Positions 1 through 13,400 of a stretch of 64,000 nucleotides of DNA are shown piece after piece. This stretch comes from Anthopleura xanthogrammica (taxonomy: Eukaryota > Cnidaria > Anthozoa > Actiniaria > Actiniidae). Location of the stretch: assembly GCA_964019055.1 (NCBI GenBank), contig OZ025211.1, forward strand, positions 4,541,835 through 4,605,834, written 5' to 3'. Within the stretch, counting starts at the first letter, position 1. Every line of letters begins with the position of its first letter. The notes under the pieces were generated by a model, which made no database searches, was not told the DNA's origin, and was given only the letters and a program-made list of their open reading frames with translations. Made by a program: the position numbers and the translations under genes.

Positions 1-1612
1 GCTAATTAAGTGGAATGAAAAAAAGAGGCACTAAAATCCAGCATCTCCAGAAATCCAGAAATCCAGCAATCCAGTCTCTCGGCTGAAAAAAAAATCTGCC
101 CATATAGATAAAAAAAGTTTTATATCCAAACACTACTCTACGTCGTTGGATAAAGTATTGCCTTGTAGAAATTTCATCGATGAATCAGTTATCCAGTGGA
201 ATGAAAAAAGAGGCGCCATAAATCCGATCTTTAGGTTTCTGACTCACTGATCCTAAATCAACTACTGATCGCTGGCAATTATCAACGAAATTTGGACTCT
301 GTTATTCAAATATAAAATTTATTCACTGGCGGGAGTGCATGCACCCTATATCTGTTACAAATAAGATTATATCTAACAGTTTTGAAATGCTTAATGATTA
401 ATAAGTGGACTTTAATAATGTGTGCCTCTTGGCACGATAAAGGAGCGTCAAAGATGGTAAATGATTGATGAAGGATTCAAATTTAGAGGGTAAATCAAAA
501 ACGCAATGCAAAATTCCGATTTCAAAATTTTTATCGCGTCACATGTGAGTAGAGTTTGTGTAGGTCTCTCCCTTAATTCGAGGGGTTTTCTTCAGGTTTT
601 TCAGCTCCCTACGCAAAACTTAACAAGCTAAATTCCAATTCGAGTTAGCCATGCCCTGCATGACCTTGATCAGTCCATGCAGCTAGGTTTCAGTGATGGT
701 ATCAATAAAATTTGAAGGTTTGTAGGTAAGAAGTTAAAATAATAATCCAGGGTTGCTCATCTCATTTTAATCCAACGTACTTATAGAGAAAAGCAGATCT
801 GAATGGGATGAGAATCAAGTTTCAAATATAAGTATTTTTTTTAAAGAAGTCCTTTTTTTGAAAATGAGTATGTTTGCCTTGGAAAACAGATGAACTTTGT
901 GGCGCAATATCTAAGACTTAACTTGTCATTCTAGTTTTTTTAGCCCACACGCAAGCTTGATCGGAGACTTCTGTCCATCTCTCAAATTAAAAGTATTTCA
1001 TAAGTGCATTATCATGCTATCAGTGAAAATGAAGATTATAATCCCAAGCATTGTTTGATTAAGTTCTCCAAGTCTTACCTGTCATCATCCCCACGCATAA
1101 CACCAAGTATACAGATATGGCCATTCTATTTCTTCTTAACGCTCAAGTCACCAGAAGCACACTATATTGTTTTTCAATTCAAGAGCCGTCTATGAGCACT
1201 TCAATTGATTTTTATCGCTTTATCTTTGAGAGACTCTGCAACAACTGCATCACACAGCATCACAGTTCGTTCTGATTATTCACTTCTTGGACTAAAAAGT
1301 CTCATAAATGCTAATAATTTTATGTACACTATTCACCTGAGCTCTGATTCGTGTATTTCTGAAACCCCCAGGCCTATTGTGGTAGTTCTATTTAACTTCA
1401 TTCCCGAAGCATAATTATCGATACTGGTGAAGATTTTTTTTAAACAATGGGACCGTTTTAATACGTGCTTTAAGAATTGATGAATTGCGCCAAAACTTCG
1501 ACATTTAAGTCAGAATATTTGAGTTGGACATTTTTAAAAGCTTTTTTGAGACAAGAGGGTTGGAAGTTCAATATTTCAATATTGTACTGAATACTGAAAA
1601 AATGTACAAAGT

Positions 1613-2378
1613 GAGGGCAGGGCTAACTCACAGATCGAACCCTGAAACAACCTCTGGGCTGATCTAAGTCAGGGCATGGCTAACCCACAGATCAAACCCT
1701 GAAACAACCTCTGGGCTGATCTAAGTCAGGGCATGGCTAACTCACAGATCAAACCCTGAAACAACCTCTGGGCTGATCTAAGTCAGGGCATGGCTAACTC
1801 ACAGATCAAACCCTGAAACAACCTCTGGGCTGATCTAAGTCAGGGCATGGTTAACTCACAGATCGAACCCTGAAACAACCTCTGGGCTGATCTAAGTCAG
1901 GGCATGGCTTACCCACAGATCAAACCCTGAAACAACCTCTGGGCTGATCTAAGTCAGGGCATGGCTAACTCACAGATCAAACCCTGAAACAACCTCTGGG
2001 CTGATCTAAGTCAGGGCATGGCTAACTCACAGATCAAACCCTGAAACAACCTCTGGGCTGATCTAAGTCAGGGCATGGTTAACTCACAGATCGAACCCTG
2101 AAACAACCTCTGGGCTGATCTAAGTCAGGGCATGGCTAACCCACAGATCAAACCCTGAAACAACCTCTGGGCTGATCTAAGTCAGGGCATGGCTAACTCA
2201 CAGATCAAACCCTGAAACAACCTCTGGGCTGATCTAAGTCAGGGCATGGCTAACTCACAGATCAAACCCTGAAACAACCTCTGGGCTGATCTAAGTCAGG
2301 GCATGGTTAACTCACAGATCGAACCCTGAAACAACCTCTGGGCTGATCTAAGTCAGGGCATGGTTAACTCACAGACCG
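1613..2378. repeat. 57-bp satellite with a 4-unit higher-order repeat
   Basis: About 13 head-to-tail copies of a 57-bp unit. The variable start of each unit (ggctaac / ggctaact / ggttaact, followed by cacagatcA or cacagatcG) begins at 1621 and recurs every 57 bases to 2362. Reading variants in order from 1678 gives B-C-C-D, B-C-C-D, B-C-C-D, so the array has a 228-bp higher-order period. Copies within a class are almost identical, which suggests recent block amplification. Confidence 0.95.
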
Positions 2379-2639
2379 ATAGAATTTTAGCTACTTTAAA
2401 TTTTGAACCTTGCAGATAACATAGTGCAGCAAAGTGGGAATCTGCACTAAGAGGTCACATGACCCAAGCAGTTGCTTCAAAATGAACCCCACTAATGGAA
2501 AGAGCACTTCGATATTAGTATTACTCTTAAAGACATCGAAGTTTCCATTCCTTATGTGGAATTTTAGACACTTTCTATTTATTTATAACACACTTAAGAA
2601 ATATCCTAAAAACTTTATTTTAGTAATGTAGATATTATG

Positions 2640-2820
2640 TATACACTAATTTTTTGAGTATTTTTACATAGTTTTGCTTAGAAATGTTTTTATATTATTT
2701 AATCCTACTTTTTTGGGACATTTTATTTTTAGTTTTCTTATACATGTTTAAGCTCTTTAGAGGTTTGCATATAAAGCGCTATATAAATAATAAACTTATT
2801 ATTATTATTATTATTATAAC
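2640..2820 (+). mobile_element. probable non-LTR retrotransposon 3' end
   Basis: A T-rich stretch ends with a 'gcgctatataaataataaa' motif followed by a run of TTA triplets. A short 'gcgct...ataaataa' motif followed by a TAA/TTA microsatellite is a common 3' terminus of invertebrate LINEs and their SINE partners. No reverse transcriptase frame is visible upstream, so this would be a 5'-truncated copy. The family is not identified. Confidence 0.35.
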
Positions 2821-4303
2821 ATAGGAGAAATGCCATGAAATAAGAAACACTGAATATTTCAGGCATTATGATTAGTATGGAAAAAATATTGGATTCACCA
2901 GATTTAGATAGCAAGAGCTTCCCACTCATACAAATCCTAATAGATTTGATTTTACATTTAAATTCTTTTCTACTTGTGTCACAATCTCGTACAACTGATG
3001 GTTGGTTGCGATCCCTCCTGAACAAAAGAAACGCGCTTTCGTCGGAATTCTTTATTCGCCTGCGCATGACGTACGTCATAGCCGCCATGTTTGAAAAATT
3101 TAACAAGAGATTTTTTCAATTGATTCTTTTCTTATATCTTCCAACACAGCAGGAGAATCTCTAGCACTGTCCTATTCTTCTGAGAATACTAGTTAATTCA
3201 TTGGCATAATCAAAGGTGATATTTACGCCGGTTTGTCTATAGGAATGTTCAAGCTTTGTCGGTTCGAAGAAAAATCTATTCTTGGTGTATACTAGTGAAA
3301 TGAAATGCGTTCGCTGTGAATAATAGAATAAAGAATTAAGAGAAAAATATCATATTCTTGGTGTATATCCTTTTCAAATAACTTGAGGCACCTACCAAGT
3401 CTAACAATTCACTCAGTTTCGCTTTTATCTAAATTTCAAAAAAAATAAAGGTAAATAATGTTACCGTTTGAAACCTTTAGTATTAATTCATTTTTAGGAT
3501 TAAAGGCAACATTCAAATTTTTAATCCTTGTGTTACAAATGATGTCTTAGCTTCTATCAGGCAATCATGTATCTATCATATCTATCAACTATCATTATTG
3601 TATGATATTTGACTGATGATTTTCTTCATTTCCGTGTTTAAATAAAGTTTTTGTTTTTTTGTTTTTTTGCTCGTATACAGAAAGGGATTTCTGTTACGCC
3701 AATCCTGCAGGGTACACTGATACGCCAACTTCGCTGGGGTGTTGCTCCCCACCTGCAAACTACTAGGACAACATCACGTTGACACAAAGAAAACCAGCAT
3801 GACTCAAGAGAGAATCAACTGGCATCCCAATGGTGCCCATAAATAAAGTTTTTGTATGATTGTATTATGATTCATTTTCGTATACATTGGAAAAAATTCA
3901 TCGAATTTAAAATTAATTTTCTACGAGAAGTTTTATTTCTACTGTTGACAGAATGATAACGGTCTTTTTTGAATGCCTGGTTTCTGTTAGCTCTCCTTGT
4001 TTTTATGCTTCATATTGGTTTCAATTTTTTCTATTTTCTGTTTGTTTTTCTTTTCGTTCATATTTATTTCCTCCCGAGATTTTCTGCCTTTATTCAGTTG
4101 CTTTCAGCGTATATATGACGTCATTTGGTTTTTAAGTATATTTATATCTTAAAAAAAAACGGCATAGCAACAAGCACATGTGACCTCGTAGTCGTGACGT
4201 CTATCACGTGATATCATTGTAGCCAATCACCAACAGGTGCATGCCCAATATCTTTTTACTTTATATGATTGCTTTTGAGTCATAGGCGAACTAGTCGCCA
4301 GAT

Positions 4304-4457
4304 ATGGATATCCCTGCCGGCTTTGCAACAAGGAGACCTAAACGTGAAAATATGTTTTATCTCATAGTTTGCTTGTTGTCTTGTACTACTGCAACTCATG
4401 CTGCATTATTTAGAAATGAAGATATTCGTATTGGGGAATTCACCAAATTCCAGCCAG
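4304..4457 (+). CDS. exon 1: signal peptide
   Basis: Two in-frame ATGs, at 4304 and 4352. The second opens directly onto a hydrophobic stretch (MFYLIVCLLSCTTATHA), a good signal peptide with probable cleavage after THA. The first would add 16 mostly polar residues. The exon ends CCA G at a gtaagt donor, phase 1. Confidence 0.8.
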
Positions 4458-7400
4458 GTAAGTACGAAATTTTATGATGAAATAATTTATCTACGATAAC
4501 TAAATATTACGAACGAAAATTATCTAAGAATATTGAATCGTGAAATAGTGATATTTCCACAGCTTTTCATTCGTCAATGACATGACAACTTGCGATGGCA
4601 ATTAAAATTACTAATTTTTAAACTTAATTACCTGAGGAACACATAACCTTTGCAAATTAAACTTCACCAAGAATGCCAGTATTAAGCCGTCAACCGTTTT
4701 CTTTGCATTTTTTTCCGGTCCGTATTCGATATTCTTTAGTAGGTTTAATCAAACATCTTTAATACACGTTCCAAACTAAAATGCTTTTTTTTCCAAACTA
4801 GAAAAATCCGCATCAAATCAATTAAGCTCTAAAGACTTCCAAAATTTGGAACCTATTTCTGATGGTTCAGAGAATAGTCGATCTTCTATGAAGTTGTTAA
4901 GGGTTCCAAAATTCGGAACCCATTTCTGATAGCTTAGAGAATAGTCGATCTTCTATGAAGTTGTTAGGGGTTCCCTTTTCGCCTCGGAACACTTTATTTT
5001 ACATTGAAGTCTGTTTTCTTGTTGTTTTTTTCCCGACAACAACCAAAAACGTACCTCTAAATTCTGTCAAATAACGCGAAGCTCCAAAAACAAAAAGCAT
5101 GTTGTAGTTTTGCGCATGGTATTCTCTTCAGAAAAGCATTTTTCCTACGTGATGTTTGCAGATGCTCACCGGAATTTTCCTAGTTTGGAAAATACCATTT
5201 TAGTTTAGAACGTATTTCAATTCAAAGTGTTTGTTATTTGAATTAAACGTTTGAAATAAAATGAAACGAGATACACTGATATAGCTTAACCAGTTTATAC
5301 CGGGCCGTTCTTTCTGTTTTAATTTTTTTTAAATAAATTGAACACTAATCTATATAAATGGAAGCCCTGCTTCACCGTCTAGCTATGAACTCATTTTTGG
5401 CCTAGCTGCTTCAGGCCCTACTTGGCCAATTCGCTATAAATTGACGAAGAAGAAATTACATTTTCAATCAAAATTTTTGTGGGTCTCGAATCCGAATTTT
5501 TATTTTTGTTATCGAAAAAAATATCACAGCAACCTAAGTTACTTCAATTCACCCATACAAAGGAGTATTTGTTCGCATATATGTATACTCGGACTGAATC
5601 AAAGTCGCCTGTGCGTTGTCACGACGGATAACAAAGGGGGAGTTCATCGCGGACAATGTAATAGATTGTTTCAACAAATCTACCAATTCAAAACAGCCTG
5701 CAGATGTTTTATAGTGAATAGACACTTAAATTTAAGCAAAACGAAGTTTCTACTTTCTTCTTCATAAGTTTTGGAAAATTATTCTACTTTCCTACGAGCT
5801 GCAGATTTTTTGACAATTTTAAAGGCAATATAATTCCGCTATTATAGCTGTATATTTCTGGGTTTTGGCTTTCCTACGGTCTGAGTAAGTAAGTTTTTTG
5901 ATCGACAGAAGCCAAAAACCCAGAGGTAGTAGAACAGTATGGAAAGATGTTTGTTTTAAAACCAGTCATGATTCACGAGAATACACTAGAAAGAGCGTGG
6001 GAAATTAACGCTGTCTTTACTTGAAAGGCAAAAGTTATCGTGTCAGAGAGGCGGCGGAACCGTTTTAAAAGTGAAGGTGCATGATCACGACTCATATTCT
6101 TGAACCCTTTGGTGATTAGTTCAAATATGTGCCCTTGTAGGCTGTGTTTGAATTCATGGTTATAATAAATTGCTACTTCAACCTCCTGTTTTTTAACATT
6201 TATTTTGCCAAGCTTTCGACCTACAATAGAAAAATTTGTAGTGCAGCCAATTGATTCTTCAATCGCTAACCTTGACCGCACATCCAAATTTTAAAATCAG
6301 GAATAAATTCATCAACATCCTTGCTAGTGCAAAAATACCTTAAGATAACCTGACCAAAGACGAGAAGAAAGCCATATATAAAATCACTACGCGAGGACAA
6401 GAACATCATCATTCTTAGAGCTGTCGACAAAGGGAATTCTAAGGTTGTCATGGATCGGTCAGAATATGATAATAACATTGAAAGGTTAAAAGTGACACCA
6501 AGAATAATAAAATGCTACCATCGAAACCAGAGCTCTCGCTACCGTCATAGACACATCTAGAATTTTCAAGCGATATATGTGGATGACACTATCAGCATCA
6601 ACTAAAATGACCAGATTGAAGCCTTCCACAACCAAAATGACCAGATTGAAGCCTTCCACAACCAAAATGACCAGATTGAAGCCTTCCACAACCAAAATGA
6701 CTATATTGAAGCCTTCCGCAACCAAAATGACCAGATTGAAGCCTTCCACAACCAAAATGACTAGATTGAAGCCTTCCACAACCAAAATGACTATATTGAA
6801 GCCTTCCGCAACCAAAATGACCAGATTGAAACCTTCCACAACCAAAATGACTAGATTGAAGCCTTCCACAACCAAAATGACTATATTGAAGCCTTCCGCA
6901 ACCAAAAAGACCAGATTGAAGCCTTCCACAACCAAAATGACTATATTGAAGCCTTCCACAACCAAAATGACTAGATTGAAGCCTTCCACAACCAAAATGA
7001 CCAGATTGAAGCCTTCCGCAACCAAAAAGACCAGATTGAAGCCTTCCACAACCAAAATGACTAGATTGAAGCCTTCCACAACTACCTGAACAGGCAGGAC
7101 ATCAACATCAAGTTCAAGATGGAGATCGAGATAATCAGGCGCTAGGTTACCATTTTTAGATATCCAAAGTAAAAGGGTATCTGAGGATGACACGATAGAG
7201 ATTTCCATTTCTGCAACAAAGCCAACAGGGCGGCCATCAAAGCGGCCACATCACCGCAGTAGTATGCCAAACACACACAACAAAGCCAACGCACACAAAT
7301 ACAAAGGCTGCTGTGAGTCGTAAGAACATTGTCGCACCGTAAAGAATTCGAAAATCTGCTTTAGACTGACACCTTAAGAAAGAAGAACAAGTCAGATCAC

Positions 7401-10400
7401 ATCACCATGTCCTTGATTCAAAATGGATGGCTTCCATCACGTTTCATCAAGAAACACTCGTCTATTCAACGTCAGAAGTCGAATATTGGTCAAGATGACA
7501 ACCAGTCCAGGGCTTTGAAGTACTGTCATACATAAAAGAAACCACGGAAAATATCCCGTGTGTATAATGACGCATCATAACATCACTACGTGCATAGAAA
7601 CCGCTCTTAAGTGTCTTAAAAGACAGTGAATCAGATCTTATCAAGACCTCTAAAAGATCCGATCGCCAAGGAAAATCAGATTGGCAATATTTACGCAATT
7701 CCGTGCGGTGATTGCAGTACATAGAGAAATCCAGCAGCATCATAAACACACGCCAAAGAAAGTAGACAGAAGCTTGGCAACTCTCCAAACGAGATAACGT
7801 TCTATTTGATAGAGACCATGGCAGACGTTTGACAGAAAATTACTTAACTTGCTGAAACATTAGTTTTATTATTATTATCTATCTATTTAATTAATTAATT
7901 AGTTATAATCCGTCCAGCCCCCCTTGCTGCTACCTCCCTGAAAAGGCCATAAAATGTCATAGCTTCTTGACAATCACTTTTTGTATAGGAAAGGCCCTCA
8001 ATAATCATGTCATCAAGACTACACAAGTTTCGTCCAAGATGGACTGTGTGCTAGAATGTCTGAGTGCTGACCAATGTGTTTCGTACAACTACCAAGAAAC
8101 CAGCAGCACCAATAGCCATACTTGTGAGCTGAACAACAACACCTTTGATCGTAGTAAAGTGGAAAATTTGAAAACAAGAGTTGGATTTGTATACGGTGAA
8201 AGCGTCCTAAAGGTAACAGCTTTGATTGTGATAATGGTAGTATAAGTGTGATAGAAACAAGACAATACAAAACCGTCGGAAGAACAAATACAAATTAACG
8301 AAAATAAATCAAAAAAATCAAACAAAATTACAGAGGAAAATAAAACATATATTTGGGCGAAAAGATAGCAAAAAAGCATACGAACTAAAAATCAGTAATT
8401 TGGAAAAATCGAGAGTAATAAAAAGACAAATGGACTGCATTATGCTGCAAAAATTAAACAAGCAAGAAAACAAACTATTTCCAACGACATGCAAAGAAAA
8501 TGAGGAATCAAATAAACTACGCAAAGCTCAACATTGAAACAAATACAAATTATTTGCCATAGTGTTCATTGAAAATTCAATCGTATTTTGTCCACAGGGG
8601 AACCAAAATGGTCCATGTGCAACATCGCCATGTGAAAATAATGGCAAATGTATAAACGTTGATGAGAACGTTTACGAGTGCGTATGTCAAGTCTCAACGA
8701 TAGGTGATCACTGTGAGCAATGGAAAGGTAAGCCATGTGAAAGGGTTTGCTTGAGTGCCTCGCAATGGCAAAAACGATATATAGATCAGTCATACAGGAT
8801 AGAGTGACATTGATGATTGGCATAGGTAGAGGGATAGTTGGCTGGATGCATGGATAGATGCATGGAAGGAAGGAAGTATGGATGGAGAGATCTAGAGGGC
8901 AATCTCGGACGAGATTCACTGATAAGCGTACACAAAATTAATACAATCAATTGAAATAAAGAAACATAGCGCATGATCTTACTTCACGTATATCTCTTTC
9001 ATTTTTTTCATCAGAATTTAACAGTTCTTTGTTTATCTTGATCATTAGATGATGCTAAAGATTACATGCTGACATTCCCTCAAAAATCAACCGAAGACTT
9101 CCTAAGTGAGCTGCCCTTGAAAAGCAGCCAAGTAAGCCGGCTGACGATCTGTGTCTGGCTCAATTACGTCGTTGCTGGCTGGCACACATTTCTGTCATAT
9201 TCAGCAAGCAATATAGCAACCATGCTGGCTATACGATGCCATAACACAGGGAAGTGTGAATTTATAGTCAACACCGTGACAAGGTAAGAAACACAGGCTT
9301 TTGATATTCAAATATAGATCCCTCTCAAAATTATCTTGGATGCGAGGCTTACATGAAAATAAAAAAGAAATCACATTTTCTCGATGGAATTTTTGACATT
9401 TCAAAAGACCGTATTTAGAAATCGGAAGTCACAGTTACTGAAATGATTATATGCCTGCCAATAATGTTGATCCATTATTTTTTTGACATTAGTTTTGCTC
9501 TTAAGAAAACGTCATGATCAAAGGGCGGTTAAGTCGAAGCGAAGACTTAGGAGTACTTTTATAAGAACCTTTGCTAGAACTATATAGGGAAATTGTATAA
9601 CATATTCATATTTCGTGTTAACTCGAACATCTTCTATATCAATATCATTTTGAGCTTGATAATGGTGTTAGATGAATACCGAAACGTCGTTCTGTATTTC
9701 GTAACTAGTCACCATAAAATCTTTATCGCCTTGTCAAAAGTAATTCATTGAATGAAATGCAGAATTTTGGCTTCGCACACCCTCGCTCCATTTTTCGGAT
9801 ACCTCTGACTGAAAGGACGAAGCTTCCACATTGAATCGCTTATTGATGTATATGACCCTGGTTAGAATAACTCGTCTCTTTTTCCCAATGAAATTGTTCC
9901 ATGTAATTGGGTAAGAGCAGGGCAGTGTTTTTTGCGCGCATGACCAAAAATACCCATTGATTTGCCCCAACAACTCGGCTGCGGCAAAATTCTTCTATTG
10001 ATTAAGGGCCTTCTTTATTCGTCTAGCGAGGTATATACTTCTCCACTTAACGATGGATCATGGCATCACCTCTGTTTCTCCTGGGATAACACTCAAGGAA
10101 TTGTCAAGTTCTATGTCGATGGAGTAATACGATCTACTAAGAAGGACGTTAGCAGTAGTCTGGTCATTAGTGGAACTGGCAAGTTAATTATTGGTCAGCT
10201 GCAGAGCTCACCTGTGGAGTTAACGTTTAATGCAAGCGATTCGTTTATGGGAAGTATGTACGGTTTAAACATGTGGGATGCAGTTAAGTCACCTAGCCAA
10301 ATCCTCTCTTTGTCTAAGCAGTGCATTAGTGAGCCTGGTAATCTGGTTGATTGGAGGGTATTTGCTGTAAAAGAATCATATGGAGTAGTTAACAGAGCGA

Positions 10401-13400
10401 TGCCCTCGGTCTGTGCATGTAAGTATTTACCCTGTACACATTGGGACTTCATATATGTGTATCAAATTTATTGGATTATTGTTTTGCTGCTGTTGTGGTT
10501 GTTGTTGTTATTGTTACTGTTACGTTGTTGTTGTTATTGTTGTTGTTGGTGGTGATAATGGTAATAATGATAATGATAATGATGATAATGATAACGATAA
10601 TAATGATGTATTGATGATAATGATGATAATGATGATAATGATGATAATGATGATAATGATGATAATGATGATAATGATGATAATGATAATAATGATGATA
10701 ATGATAATGGTAATAATGATGATAATGATGATAATGATGATAATGATAATGGTAATAATGATGATAATGATGATAATGATGATAATGATGATAATAATAA
10801 TAATAATAATAATGATGATAATGATAATTTGATAATAATGATGATAATGATGATAATTTGATAATAATGATGTATTGATGATAATGATGATAATGATGAT
10901 AATGATGATAATGATAATAATGATGATAATGATAATAATAATGATAATGATAATAATGATGATAATGATAATTTGATAATAATAATGATGATGATAATGA
11001 TGATAATGATGATAATGATGATAATGATGATAATGATGATAAGGATGATAATGATGATAATGATGATAATGATGATAATGATGATAATGATGATATGATG
11101 ATAAGGATGATAATGTTAATAATGATGATAATGATGATCTTTGTCACTCTTTAATTTGCTGTTTTCCTTGTTGCTGCTGTTTTCCTTGTTGCTGCTGTTT
11201 TGTCGCTCTTATTTTGTTGATGATGAAGAAGATGCTGCTGCTGCTGCTGTTGCAGTCGTCGCTGTTGCTGTTGCTTCTGCGGTTGTTGTTCTCCTTGCCG
11301 CTGATGATGGTAATGTAGTTGTTGCTGTTAACGTTGTTTCTTCACAAAGGATTTTCACACTCTATAATCAATATCTTTTATAGTCAATGTATCAAAGACT
11401 GCCAACTTCGAATCTTCCACTGGTGAGAAGTACATCAAGATGCCTTTCAAAACCTCGTTACGAGAGGTAACAGTCTGTTTCTGGTCTCGAAGAAAGTGGA
11501 AACAGAAGTGTACAGCATTCAATTATTATTCAGAAACATCAGGACATGTTCTTCGCTGGACATTCTTTGGCGCCACGGAACACAACGTCTTTGTTGCTGG
11601 TGTTAAAACGTAATTATGATGAATTGAAGAAATAAAAAACGAACGCGCGTGCTCTGTGCAGTTATAAAGCATGCGGGTGCGGGTTAATACAGTTTCAATT
11701 CGTGATCCTCTGTTCAAGGCCTACTCTGGGATGCAATATTGCCGCGACGAAATGCAACATTAGGCGACATCAGGCGACACTGAAAAATTTTGAGAAAAAA
11801 TGGCCAAAAATATTGGGCAGATCGAAGTGGGTAGCATAAGGCGATATTGAGCGCAGGACATTAGGCGATATTGAGCGCAGGACAATAGGCGATATTAGGT
11901 GACATTAGGCAAGTGAACACTGGATTGATAAAATTGGTCAAACTGCATGAGAAACTGGGTTCTAGTTTGAATATCGTGTTTCGTAGTGGAAAGATGTAAT
12001 GAGTAGCATTATGTGACATTGGGCACCAGAGTAGGCCTTGTTCAAGGTCCCATGGAAGTATTACTTTTTGTTATTTTGGTTTCAGGACGATTTATTCCTA
12101 CCCACACTACGACGATTTGTGGCACCACTATTGTTACACTTGGGAAAGCACGGGCGGTCAACTAGTTGTATTTATTGATGGAATAGTAATGTACAACGCA
12201 TCATCCGTAGATAGGGCAAAAACAATTGAAGAAACTGGAGTACTTGTTATCGGTCAAAGAATGACTAACCCAACCTCTGTATCTGCCGACAGTTATTATA
12301 CAAAGTACTTGGCACATTTCAATATCTGGAACGCTTCACTAAGCGGACACGTCATCACAGCCATGGGAAAGACTGCCGGCAGAGACTTGGGAAACGAGCT
12401 GAACTGGAATGACGTGGTATATGGGGGTCAAGTGTTTGGTGGTTTGAGTCTTACACCAACAAATGATGTAACATTAAACGGTAAGGAAAATACGGAAAAC
12501 TAGCAGGCTATAGGGTTGGGGTGGATGAGTCGATGGATGAGCTCGAGGGTCATGTCTTGTTTCTGTGAAGGAGAAGGAACGAATTGTTGTTATTTTAAAC
12601 AGATTGTAAACTAAATATAGATACTATAGCTAGTATGGACTACTTCGACGATGTGGCGGCCATGTTGAATCTGAATTAATGAAAATAACTTTTTACGAGA
12701 TGCCCGGGGTGTACGTAGGATCTGATGAAGAAAAAAACAAATTCTGGGTTTCTCTGGCTATATCATGCTGGTTAAGTGACAAGCATTTCATTTTTCTACG
12801 TAGTATCAGTCATTATTTTCATAACTTGAATCGCAATGCATTATGGGGCGTCCAGGGGGCAAAAGAAAACAAAAATGACGGATAAAATAGAGAGTTTCGT
12901 TTATTTCTCTTTCTTTCATGCCCATCTGCTTAATTTATTTCTTGTCAAGTTGTCTAGGGGTGAAACGTTAATTCAAATCGACGCCATAAGTATAACAAAG
13001 ATTTGTATATTTACCAAAATGGCCGCCGCATCGTCGAAGTAGTCCATTAACATCACTACCTACTTTCACCACCACTACCGACACCAACCAGCTACAACCC
13101 CCTTACCACTACACATGCCACTTAGAACGACCACCTACAACGAACGCCTATCACTATCATCTCTACCTCTATCACTACACCACTATAACACTAGGCCACT
13201 GATACCTACCACGACCACTAACCAATCCCCCTATATACCACCTCCATATACTACGACCTGCATGTCACTACCATTTACCACTCCCACTACAACCTACTAC
13301 TACTACCTACCATGACTACCCAGTATATACCACTACCATCTAGTCTACCATCTACCTCTACCAGTTTCACCTACCACCCCCACCTACGACAAATAATATC

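Larger units (their letters stand above)
1..4303. other. non-coding region upstream of the pentraxin gene
   Basis: I find no exon with both splice sites and recognisable protein similarity here. Open frames are short and unlike known domains. The region is AT-rich and holds the 57-bp satellite, a probable LINE 3' end near 2640-2820 and a stretch at 3641-3856 bounded on both sides by the same 15 bases (aaataaagtttttgt), which could be a small insertion with its target duplication. It may include the promoter of the downstream gene, but I cannot place a core promoter with confidence. Confidence 0.6.
4458..7988. other. intron 1 of the pentraxin gene
   Basis: This 3.5-kb intron contains an inverted-repeat element (4742-5249), a Penelope-like retroelement remnant (about 6380-7800) and its internal 30-bp minisatellite. 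The acceptor is ttttgtatag before 7989. No additional exon fitting the phase was found. Confidence 0.75.

Noticed and set aside
1613..2378. CRISPR-like array
   Set aside because: Units are directly adjacent with no unique spacers, and the DNA is clearly eukaryotic.
6486..7208. 240-residue minus-strand frame of repeated VEGFNLVILV, and a 170-residue plus-strand frame of repeated TKMTRLKPST
   Set aside because: Both are by-products of a 30-bp repeat whose length is a multiple of 3. The meaningful frame is the third one (reverse transcriptase), which is broken.
10413..11147. Long frames rich in Met/Ile or Ser/His
   Set aside because: Simple translation of the GATGATAAT microsatellite within an intron.
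12679..13042. Two short frames as possible exons
   Set aside because: They lie entirely within the inverted-repeat element at 12636-13046.
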